A stretch of DNA of 13,599 bases from the NCBI GenBank assembly GCA_021788515.1, contig JAJYKN010000005.1, positions 1 to 13,599 on the forward strand. The letters are read 5' to 3'. Under the pieces are notes generated by a model. That model was not told the origin of the DNA. It worked only from the letters and a program-made list of their open reading frames with translations, and did not search any database. Position numbers and translations under genes: made by a program. Numbering within the stretch: the stretch's first letter is position 1; each line of letters starts with the position of its first letter. Source of the DNA: Nitrospirota bacterium (GTDB lineage: Bacteria > Nitrospirota > UBA9217). This document shows, in pieces, positions 1 to 5,426 of this stretch.

Positions 1-756
1 CGCGCGGCCGGGGAGTCCGAGGCTGTCCGCAAGCGCTGCGATTGCTTCCGTTGTCTGTCTCTTCGCATCGTCAAGGGCGAGGCGGGTCTTGTCACGGGCA
101 ATGCGCGCATCGGTTATCAAAGGAAGGGCGATCATACCCCGGGAGAAGCGCTGCTCAAGCATGTTCGTGAAATGCTCCTGCGCGTCAAACTGTTTCGTGA
201 GCATTGTTTCCCGCTCTCGTCCGGCGTAGAGCTCGATAAGGCTTTTTCGCACTCGGCTCCGCACTTGCCATGCGACGGAGGCAAGCTTGAACCGCGAAGC
301 GTCTGAAAGCGCATTCGCCTGCGCTATACGGTAGCCTCGCTTGCCGGCCGTTTCAATGGGAATATCCAAATTGAATCCCAAAGTCCAGGGAGAAATTCCG
401 GCGCTGTTCACGTCGTACTGAGGAGTAAAACCGGCTACAGGGTTCGGCCTGCCGCCCGCGGTGATCACCCCCGCTCGGGCAACGGCTAAATCCGCGCGCG
501 CCACGTCCATATCAGGGTGATAATAAAAAGCAACGAGCGTGAGCATGGCCACGTCCCAGGACGGAAGCGGCCAGGTGATGACTTCCTGTTTCAAATTCTG
601 GTGTAGGAATTCTTTCAAACCTAAGTCACCAAGGGACCGGGTTTCGAACTCCGCAGCTGCCTGATCGGGCGCGATAGGTTTCGGCTGATAGGTCGCGCAA
701 CCGGCCATCAGAGCCGTTATGATAAATGGAATCAATATCTTCAATCCGATTTTCAC
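1..756 (-). CDS. TolC/CzcC-family outer-membrane efflux lipoprotein, partial (3' end outside window)
   Basis: The 252 residues read N-terminus first from a GTG at 756, preceded by a GAGGG-type Shine-Dalgarno; no in-frame ATG lies near. Residues 1-20 form a lipoprotein signal with lipobox MAGC (Cys20). The rest has the Ala/Arg/Gln-rich alpha-helical pattern of the outer-membrane efflux protein (OEP) family, with Asn-Pro and Gly-rich turns (GGRPNP, then a beta-hairpin segment ending DIPIETAGKRG) as in CzcC/CusC. It should form the outer-membrane exit duct of a tripartite metal pump. Family members are about 400-430 residues, so roughly 60% is here, and the partner periplasmic and RND genes would be expected beyond position 1. 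It follows the small membrane protein gene at 888-1229 after 131 nt. Substrate cannot be decided from this part; CzcC-like is inferred from the metal context. Confidence 0.88.
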   Translation of the reverse strand, partial: MKIGLKILIPFIITALMAGCATYQPKPIAPDQAAAEFETRSLGDLGLKEFLHQNLKQEVITWPLPSWDVAMLTLVAFYYHPDMDVARADLAVARAGVITAGGRPNPVAGFTPQYDVNSAGISPWTLGFNLDIPIETAGKRGYRIAQANALSDASRFKLASVAWQVRSRVRKSLIELYAGRERETMLTKQFDAQEHFTNMLEQRFSRGMIALPLITDARIARDKTRLALDDAKRQTTEAIAALADSLGLPGRA

Positions 757-887
757 GGGCCATCCCTCTTTTAAGCGAGCCTTAGCCACCAGGAGTCATG
801 CTGAACCTGCATTAATTTTGTCGCAGCCTGAACATGCCCGGTCAGAAAAGAAAACGAGTTATACGTCGCTGGGTTAAGAAAGAGGAA

Positions 888-1229
888 TTAAATCCGGTAG
901 GTGGATATGAATTGATATATTTTAGGAAAATCCGGTGGATGGGAAAGTTCTTGCATTATGGATAGGTATAGGGGCTGAAAAAGGGACTTTGCAGGTTTCA
1001 GTCTAACAAATACTATGATGCTGATGAAGGCAAGCGCTGCAAGCCGTCCCCCGAGGTTTTGATCGGCTGTGGCGAGCACCGGAGAGGAGAGTGTCTGCTC
1101 TATGCTTTGGTTAGCATACTCATCGGTATCATGGAAGTACCCGAGCTCCTCCGTGAAGAAGAAGGCAAAAAGCAAAACCCATGCGATAAAGAGAAAAACA
1201 ACTACCTTTTTTCGACCGACATCATTCAT
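888..1229 (-). CDS. small membrane protein, unknown function, first gene of an efflux operon
   Basis: This 113-residue protein matches no family I recognise. Residues about 7-25 and 63-78 are hydrophobic and likely span the membrane. Between them lies a polar, acidic loop with HDTDEYANQ that would face the periplasm if the N-terminus is inside, and could bind metal. The ATG at 1229 has an AAAGG Shine-Dalgarno about 10 nt upstream and lies about 30 nt after a sigma70-like promoter (1268-1296). The TolC/CzcC-type gene follows after 131 nt with no obvious terminator, so the two are probably cotranscribed. Small membrane proteins are often found as accessory genes of czc/cus operons, but function here is inference from position only. 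Confidence 0.7.
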   Translation of the reverse strand: MNDVGRKKVVVFLFIAWVLLFAFFFTEELGYFHDTDEYANQSIEQTLSSPVLATADQNLGGRLAALAFISIIVFVRLKPAKSLFQPLYLSIMQELSHPPDFPKIYQFISTYRI

Positions 1230-1267
1230 AATATGACAACCTTTTCACGTTTCGCATACGTGTATAT

Positions 1268-1296
1268 AACATAGAGAATTTCTTGACCCTTGTCAA
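1268..1296 (-). promoter_or_regulatory. sigma70-like promoter with dyads, driving the small membrane protein and efflux genes
   Basis: Read on the minus strand this is TTGACA (1296-1291), a 17-nt spacer, then TATGTT (1273-1268). That is a perfect -35 with optimal spacing and a 4/6 -10. The plus strand shows TTGAC-CCTT-GTCAA (1283-1296), a 5-bp perfect dyad overlapping the -35. A second dyad, CACGT-N7-ACGTG, lies at 1246-1262 around the expected start of transcription. Both suit repressor or activator binding. The spacer is 17 and not the 19-20 nt usual for MerR-type promoters. The promoter lies only 9 nt after the stop of the MtrA-like gene. Confidence 0.6.
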
Positions 1297-1304
1297 CGTT
1301 TTAT

Positions 1305-2447
1305 TTATGGCTCTTTCTCCTTCCCTGGCGCGCTGTCCTGGACATAGGGGAATCCATAGCACATCGACAGATATGCCTTCTCTAGCTCGCGTCCGAGATA
1401 GGCAGCATGATCCAGGCGCGATACAAGCCCTTGTTCCACGACAGTAGACGCGATGAGCGCGGGGTCGGTTCCGTAAATTACTTCATTCAGCGTTCCGTCG
1501 GTCTTGTAATGTTCAAGGTAAATTTTGTTTTCTTCCTTCTTCGGATAGATGATAAAAAATCCCGATGGATCGAGAACGAGTCGGGTAGGTTCTTTCGCTT
1601 CACTGTGCTGGACTTTTTTGATTGAGACAGCTTTGTCGAACTTACCGGGGTTCTTCTCTACACAAAACATGGTCTGTTGAATAATCAGCCCCACGTCTTC
1701 AGTACCGATCAAATTGATCACGTGCGTTTGAGTCCTGAAATGCTCTATTTCCGATAACTCCAGATTCTTGAGTACGGGCCGTTGACCCTTAGAGCCGATA
1801 ATCTTTCTGTCCTGGTTCACACCGTTGTCCTTGAGCGAGACCAGGCTCTGGCCGGCTGCGTGGCCCTTTGTGTCTTTTCCGCAGATGATCAGGAAACGAA
1901 TGTGAGAATTCGAGATGGTATTTTTCACGATCTTTTCGATGCCGATGTTCTCTGTATGCGTCTTGCCTATAATTGCGAAGTTACTCCGGCCTGCTTTCTC
2001 GGTGATTGCAGTAGGGAGGTCGTCGTTTCCGAGTGTGGTGATCGCAACAGGAGAGGATTCAGCGCCGACGATATATTCGCCCTGTTCCATGGGCCAGGAG
2101 AATTTCCCCCTCACCCCGGCCCTCTCCCACGCGGGGGAGAGGGTGAGTATTGGCTTGCACACCGGCCCGCACACAGACACAGGAGCGACTCCGCCCATCT
2201 CTGCCAGGGCATTGGACACAGGGACCGGAAGGCAGGGATCGCACCCGAGACAATTGTGTGTGACCTTTGCGCGTTCGATAACTCGTGCAAGCCTCTCCTT
2301 GGCTTCGGCGCTGACCTCCTGCTTCTTCAGGACCTCCCCGAACTCCTGGAGAGTATCAGCAAGGCACTGGCAGGTGCGGCACTTCTCGATATCGGCGATC
2401 TTTTCGGTCTCACTGATGAGATCGTTTATGTCTTTCTTCTTTTCCAT
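1305..2447 (-). CDS. MtrA-like corrinoid-family protein with N-terminal Cys-rich domain and C-terminal DUF4346
   Basis: The 380-residue protein has three parts. Residues 20-100 are Cys-rich (CRTCQC at 23-28, CLGCDPC at 66-72, CGPVC at 93-97), like a metal or Fe-S binding module. Residues about 120-260 resemble subunit A of tetrahydromethanopterin S-methyltransferase (MtrA): ENIGIEKIV, FLIICGKDTKGHAAGQS and NLIGTEDVG match the conserved core, with the His in KGH a possible cobalamin ligand. Residues about 288-368 match DUF4346 (LDPSGFF, ALIASTVVEQGLVSRLDHAAYLG). MtrA in methanogens carries methyl groups on a corrinoid; the role of bacterial stand-alone versions is not established, and no other Mtr subunit is here. 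Residues about 100-116 are encoded by an inserted palindromic repeat. An ATG at 2453 is also in frame, but GGAGA ends right against it and sits 6 nt before the ATG at 2447, so 2447 is preferred. It is last in a four-gene operon. Confidence 0.82.
   Translation of the reverse strand: MEKKKDINDLISETEKIADIEKCRTCQCLADTLQEFGEVLKKQEVSAEAKERLARVIERAKVTHNCLGCDPCLPVPVSNALAEMGGVAPVSVCGPVCKPILTLSPAWERAGVRGKFSWPMEQGEYIVGAESSPVAITTLGNDDLPTAITEKAGRSNFAIIGKTHTENIGIEKIVKNTISNSHIRFLIICGKDTKGHAAGQSLVSLKDNGVNQDRKIIGSKGQRPVLKNLELSEIEHFRTQTHVINLIGTEDVGLIIQQTMFCVEKNPGKFDKAVSIKKVQHSEAKEPTRLVLDPSGFFIIYPKKEENKIYLEHYKTDGTLNEVIYGTDPALIASTVVEQGLVSRLDHAAYLGRELEKAYLSMCYGFPYVQDSAPGKEKEP
2107..2146. repeat. REP-like palindromic repeat inserted in frame inside the MtrA-like gene
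   Basis: The plus strand has CCCTCTCCC (2120-2128), a 6-nt loop, and GGGAGAGGG (2135-2143): a perfect 9-bp stem, with TCAC/GTGA flanks at 2111-2114 and 2143-2146. The sequence CCCTCACCC...CCCTCTCCC...GGGGGAGAGGG is the widely dispersed GC-rich repeat seen between genes of many bacteria. Here it is translated without a frameshift as LTLSPAWERAGVRG, peptide text commonly produced when this repeat is read as protein. Only one copy is in the window. Confidence 0.75.
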
Positions 2448-2466
2448 ATACATTCTCCAAAGCTTG

Positions 2467-2928
2467 CTATTTCATTTTCAGAATGATCTTGTTGTTCGCG
2501 CCGGTTTTCCTCTGCATCCAAAGCCAGCTTAACCCTATTGATAAGATGGTCACGACCAGCACGATCGGCTTTGTGAACCCCGCATAGGATGAACCAAAGA
2601 GGCTCAGATAGACCGCGAGCATGGGAGAACCGCAACAGCCGAGAAGAAAGCACCCTGCGAAATAGAGGATGCCGGTCATCGTAAGGCCGCCGATAGTCCC
2701 TCCCAGCCCGCCCCGCTGCCCGCCGGTGAACCGCATTAAGGAATAGACGGTGAATGCGGCCGCAAGTCCGTACGACAGGCCCATGAAGTATTCCTGCTCT
2801 GCAAGATACCGGGAGAACACTGAAGCGTTATCAAGAGAAACCCATCGAGCCGCAGCCCAAAGGGAATACGCTCCGTGCAGAATGAATACGCCAAAGAAGG
2901 CCATTACGGGATAGAGTGTCCTTTTCAT
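2467..2928 (-). CDS. four-helix inner-membrane protein with Cys pair, unknown function
   Basis: This 153-residue protein has about four hydrophobic segments (roughly 5-27, 47-66, 80-105, 118-138) and a short basic C-terminus. The third segment holds GCFLLGCCGSPM (Cys93, Cys98, Cys99), so a vicinal Cys pair lies in or next to the membrane, as in some thiol-redox or mercury/metal transport proteins such as MerT; no family match is claimed. AAGGAGA ends 5 nt before the ATG, and this site overlaps the stop of the upstream lipoprotein gene (9 nt gap). The MtrA-like gene starts 19 nt after its stop. The two are surely cotranscribed and may be translationally coupled. Confidence 0.8.
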   Translation of the reverse strand: MKRTLYPVMAFFGVFILHGAYSLWAAARWVSLDNASVFSRYLAEQEYFMGLSYGLAAAFTVYSLMRFTGGQRGGLGGTIGGLTMTGILYFAGCFLLGCCGSPMLAVYLSLFGSSYAGFTKPIVLVVTILSIGLSWLWMQRKTGANNKIILKMK

Positions 2929-2937
2929 GGCGTCTCC

Positions 2938-3336
2938 TTACTTGACCGTTATATGCCGCAAAACATCCACCTTCGAGGCCTGAAACATCAGACCACCCTT
3001 GTCAACGATCTGGCCGGTTGCGTTCACCTCGTCCCATATCTTGGGCATTGGCCCATTGAAATAAACAGGAAGATAGAATTTCGCGCAACCCACAGACTGG
3101 CAATGTTTTGCTTCGTCGGAGTCGATGATCGCGAAGACCTGTTTATCCTTCTCGGAAACGCGTGAAACTACGCCGGTTACAACCACCGTGCCCTTGACCC
3201 CGGACGGGTCTGACTGAATATCAGCGACACCCAGGATGCCGCCTTCTTTTTTCTTCGATGCATTGCTGTTGGTGCAGCCGATAATAATAAAAGCGAGCAG
3301 GAACATTCCCACGAGCGCATAGTAATGCCGTTTCAT
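2938..3336 (-). CDS. lipoprotein with predicted OB-fold-like domain, unknown function
   Basis: The 132-residue product starts MKRHYYALVG, has a hydrophobic stretch to residue 20 and a lipobox ending IIGC (Cys21), so it should be lipid-anchored on the periplasmic side. Residues about 45-130 look like a small beta-barrel of the OB type, with alternating hydrophobics: GTVVVTGVVSRVSE, FAIID, YLPVYFNG, VNATGQIV and FQASKVDVL. The order resembles CcmE or tRNA_anti-like OB domains, though the haem-binding CcmE His motif is not seen. Two Cys (CQSVGC, at 79 and 84) could bind metal or form a disulfide. GGAGG lies 6 nt before the ATG. It is second in the four-gene operon, 64 nt after the Cys-rich exported protein gene. 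Confidence 0.8.
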   Translation of the reverse strand: MKRHYYALVGMFLLAFIIIGCTNSNASKKKEGGILGVADIQSDPSGVKGTVVVTGVVSRVSEKDKQVFAIIDSDEAKHCQSVGCAKFYLPVYFNGPMPKIWDEVNATGQIVDKGGLMFQASKVDVLRHITVK

Positions 3337-3400
3337 GGCATACCTCCGGTTATAAAAGGTTATGGCGGATGCAGAGCACCCGTAAAAGCGAATGGATCTA

Positions 3401-3712
3401 TTAAGAGAGCGCAGGCGGATGGAAAATGGCCTTTACTGCAGTGAAGGGAGAACGAACCTCAACGGAGGATGAAGCGGTACGGACTGCCTCAGGGGCAAGA
3501 ATCGAAACCGAAGAAACCATGTTCGCCGTCAGGCAGAGATACAAAGGACAATCCGGCGTGGAGCAGGTGTTTGCGCTCCGGGCCTTCTCCTTGCTGCACG
3601 CGTCGCAGCATGCCTTGGCCGATGCCTCCGGAGCCTGCGCGGCAACCAAAGACGAAAGGCCGGTGAACATGAAAAGCACGACAACCAGGAGCGCAAGACT
3701 TACGGATTTCAT
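3401..3712 (-). CDS. Cys-rich exported protein, unknown function
   Basis: The 103-residue protein starts MKSVSLALLVVV and has a signal peptide with a likely cut after VAA (about residue 25). The mature part carries CCDAC (35-39) and Cys50, Cys55 and Cys60 in CSTPDCPLYLC. These six Cys suggest metal binding or disulfides in the periplasm; I recognise no family. The open frame runs upstream to 3820, but the part before about 3746 is the antisense end of the insertion sequence, so that start is artificial. In-frame ATGs at 3727 and 3745 add a few residues; none has a clear Shine-Dalgarno. A TATAAT lies at 3739-3734, implying a very short leader. It is the first gene of the operon reaching 1305. 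Confidence 0.7.
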   Translation of the reverse strand: MKSVSLALLVVVLFMFTGLSSLVAAQAPEASAKACCDACSKEKARSANTCSTPDCPLYLCLTANMVSSVSILAPEAVRTASSSVEVRSPFTAVKAIFHPPALS

Positions 3713-3733
3713 ATACGAGGATTGCATAGATTC

Positions 3734-3739
3734 ATTATA
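3734..3739 (-). promoter_or_regulatory. possible -10 box of the Cys-rich/MtrA-like operon, separated from its upstream DNA by the IS
   Basis: A consensus TATAAT on the minus strand lies 6 nt from the left end of the insertion sequence. The matching -35 would fall inside the element (about 3757-3762), where nothing like TTGACA is seen. The insertion may have replaced the native -35. Expression would then depend on an IS-borne outward promoter. Confidence 0.35.
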
Positions 3740-3745
3740 CTGCAT

Positions 3746-3758
3746 CAGTAGTGTCCGG
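3746..3758 (+). repeat. left terminal inverted repeat of the IS4-family element
   Basis: CAGTAGTGTCCGG, identical over 13 bp to the reverse complement of 5064-5076. After that the two ends diverge. Confidence 0.85.
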
Positions 3759-3893
3759 CTATCGATTTTCGAAAATGCGATAACACGTTGTAATGCAAAA
3801 ACATAAAGGTCAAAATGCAACTTTTCGATTTGAACTCAATTTATCTCGATTCGTTCTATAATCCGCCTCAGTACCAACTGAGGAGGTGCCAGG

Positions 3894-5060
3894 ATGAATT
3901 CGGGGAAAACGGTCTTCGCTCAATTGCTTCAACATTTACCGCGCTACGAGTTCAACCAGTGCGTTCTTCGATATCACGGCAATCACAAAGTCAGAAGCTT
4001 CTCTTGTCTCGATCAATTCCTCTGTATGGCCTTCGCTCAACTGACCTATCGCGAAAGCCTACGAGACATTGTAACGTGCCTCAACTCCCACAGAGAGAAA
4101 CTTTATCACATGGGATTTCGAGGAAAGCTCTCAAAGTCAACTCTGGCAGACGCGAACGAACTCCGCGACTTCCGGATTTATCAGGACTTCGGTTATTTGC
4201 TCATCAACATAGCCAGCAAACTTTATCGGGACGAAGATCTTGGTCTGGATCTGAAGCTGGTGGTCTATGCTTTGGACTCGACCGTCATCGATCTCTGCCT
4301 GTCCACTTTCCCTTGGGCAACATTTCGCAAGACGAAAGCTGCTGTCAAGGTGCACACATTACTCAATGTGCAGGGATCAATTCCGACCTTTATTTTCGTG
4401 ACTCCCGCGAGCGTTCACGATGTCAATATGATGGATGCCGTTCCATTCGAAGCCGATTCTGTTTATACGATGGACCGAGCTTATCTCGATTTCGAGCGGC
4501 TCTATCAGATCAATCGGCTGTCTGCATTCTTTGTCATCAAGAGCAAGAGCAACACGCGGCTACGTCGCATCTATTCTGCTCCGGTGGACAAAGCAATCGG
4601 AGTTCAAGCCGACCAGACGGTCATGCTCGTCGGCTACAAATCGCGTTTGGCTTATCCAGATCCCTTTCGCAGGGTACGTTATTACGATGCCGAACGAAAC
4701 AAACGCCTGGTAGTTCTTACGAACAACTTCCTTATCCCAGCCAAGACAGTCGCAGATATTTATCGCTTACGTTGGCAGGTGGAGCTGTTCTTCAAGTGGA
4801 TCAAACAACATCTGCGGATCAAGTCGTTCTTCGGCACATCTCCCAATGCGGTGAAGACCCAGATATGGGTTGCCGTGAGTGTCTATCTTCTTGTGGCGAT
4901 TATCAAGAAGCGATTGAATCTTCCCGGCAGTCTCCACACAATTCTACAGATTTTGGAGGTCAACCTCTTTGAGAAAAAACCAATTTCTCAAGTGGTTAAC
5001 GAAGCCATTAATCACGAAACGGAATGTAGCGACGATAACCAGTTGAATTTATTTACGTAA
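3894..5060 (+). CDS. IS4-family DDE transposase
   Basis: This 388-residue transposase appears intact and is the only plus-strand gene. The N-terminus (about 3-75, LLQHLPRYEF... SCLDQFLCMAFAQLTYRESLRDI) matches the DUF4372 domain common in this group. The RNase H-like catalytic core follows. Asp128 in ALDSTVIDL and Asp194 in YTMDRAYLDF are the first two acidic residues. The third is Glu297 within the IS4-defining Y-x2-R-x3-E-x6-K signature (Tyr290, Arg293, Glu297, Lys304). The ATG at 3894 follows GAGGAGG. A TATAAT at 3857-3862 may be its -10, but no good -35 is seen. The stop lies 4 nt before the right inverted repeat. It catalyses cut-and-paste movement of its own element. Confidence 0.95.
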   Translation: MNSGKTVFAQLLQHLPRYEFNQCVLRYHGNHKVRSFSCLDQFLCMAFAQLTYRESLRDIVTCLNSHREKLYHMGFRGKLSKSTLADANELRDFRIYQDFGYLLINIASKLYRDEDLGLDLKLVVYALDSTVIDLCLSTFPWATFRKTKAAVKVHTLLNVQGSIPTFIFVTPASVHDVNMMDAVPFEADSVYTMDRAYLDFERLYQINRLSAFFVIKSKSNTRLRRIYSAPVDKAIGVQADQTVMLVGYKSRLAYPDPFRRVRYYDAERNKRLVVLTNNFLIPAKTVADIYRLRWQVELFFKWIKQHLRIKSFFGTSPNAVKTQIWVAVSVYLLVAIIKKRLNLPGSLHTILQILEVNLFEKKPISQVVNEAINHETECSDDNQLNLFT

Positions 5061-5063
5061 CAA

Positions 5064-5076
5064 CCGGACACTACTG
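5064..5076 (-). repeat. right terminal inverted repeat of the IS4-family element
   Basis: The reverse complement of these 13 bases equals the left terminal repeat at 3746-3758, with no mismatch. Confidence 0.85.
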
Positions 5077-5136
5077 GATTTGAATCTTAATTGAATACTG
5101 TTTGAAACATGCATAACGAGCAGGTGACAAATATGT

Positions 5137-5196
5137 GGCAGACAGCGGAGCAAGGCTGGCCGGGTCACGCCTGCCCTGCTCCGCGAGTTGTCTGGC
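5137..5196. repeat. long imperfect inverted repeat (hairpin) between the IS and the P1B ATPase operon
   Basis: GGCAGACA-GCGGAGCA (5137-5152) pairs with TGCTCCGC-[GAGT]-TGTCTGGC (5177-5196): 15 of 16 positions pair around a 4-nt bulge. A further AGGC/GCCT pairing lies inside (5153-5156 with 5169-5172). It is GC-rich and lacks a clear T-tract on either strand, so a simple intrinsic terminator is doubtful. It may still end transcription of the ATPase operon, or be the remnant of a small mobile element. Confidence 0.45.
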
Positions 5197-5419
5197 TGGG
5201 AAGATCAGGCGGAGGGAGGGGGTCTTGTGTACTGCAATTTCCTCCGCATGTACACGCAAGACTTTTTGCCTTTTCAAGCGCTTCCTTCCCCTCCCGAAAG
5301 CAGAGGCCCGCGATCACAAACGTACCTACGGAGTCAATTCCGCCGACATGGGTGAGTTCGTAACCAACGCATGTAATGAGCAGAACGATTGAGAGCTGAA
5401 AACAGGCGCGCGTGCATGG
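5165..5419 (-). pseudogene. C-terminal fragment of a probable CDF-like cation transporter with Cys-rich tail (start missing)
   Basis: After a TAG at 5422-5420, one minus-strand frame stays open for 84 codons to a TGA at 5167-5165. It has no ATG, GTG or TTG before codon 40 or so. The text is protein-like: a hydrophobic stretch (LSIVLLITCVGYEL), then GGIDSVGTFVIAGLCFREGKEALEKA, then a Cys cluster CTCGGNC and a Pro-rich end. The motif (I)D-x-x-G-x-x-x-I-A-x-x-x-x-(R/K)EG-x-E-A resembles the end of the membrane domain in short CDF-type cation transporters; this match is from memory and moderate. It begins 8 nt after the ATPase stop, so it probably is the rest of a gene of the same operon. A frameshifted small gene starting at the ATG at 5417 in another frame is the alternative. 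The 350-nt gap otherwise holds only the hairpin. Confidence 0.45.
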
Positions 5420-5426
5420 CTACTTA

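Larger units (their letters stand above)
3746..5076 (+). mobile_element. IS4-family insertion sequence, complete (1331 bp)
   Basis: Both ends carry the same 13-bp inverted repeat, CAGTAGTGTCCGG. One intact DDE transposase fills nearly all of the interior. Length and transposase type fit the IS4 family; the GTGTCCGG ends recall the ISPepr1 group, which I give as a likely but unproven placement. I found no convincing direct repeat of the flanking bases (TGCAT on the left, GATTT on the right). This may mean mutation of the target duplication, or recombination after insertion. A 12-bp palindrome, ATTTTCGAAAAT, lies at 3765-3776 just inside the left end. Confidence 0.88.

Noticed and set aside
757..887. 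Small gene or terminator between the small membrane protein and the TolC/CzcC-type gene
   Set aside because: No open frame with a ribosome site and no stable hairpin with a T-tract was found in these 131 nt.
1782..2532. Plus-strand open frames of 234 and 205 codons opposite the MtrA-like gene
   Set aside because: They read the palindromic repeat and the complement of conserved MtrA/DUF4346 motifs; no ribosome site or family match.
3713..3820. N-terminal extension of the Cys-rich exported protein (starting MHFDLY)
   Set aside because: The extra residues before about 3746 come from the antisense strand of the IS end and would put 36 residues before the signal peptide.
3815..4972. Long plus-strand open frame of 385 codons
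   Set aside because: It overlaps the IS4 transposase in another frame. The transposase has the DDE and YREK residues and a good ribosome site; this frame is Ser/Arg/Gln-rich with no known motif.
3739..5083. Target-site duplication around the IS
   Set aside because: The best pair (TGCAT left, TGAAT right) has a mismatch and needs an asymmetric right end, so it is not convincing.
5137..5196. Integron attC site
   Set aside because: There is an imperfect inverted repeat with a bulge, but no paired GTTRRRY/RYYYAAC core sites and no cassette structure around it.
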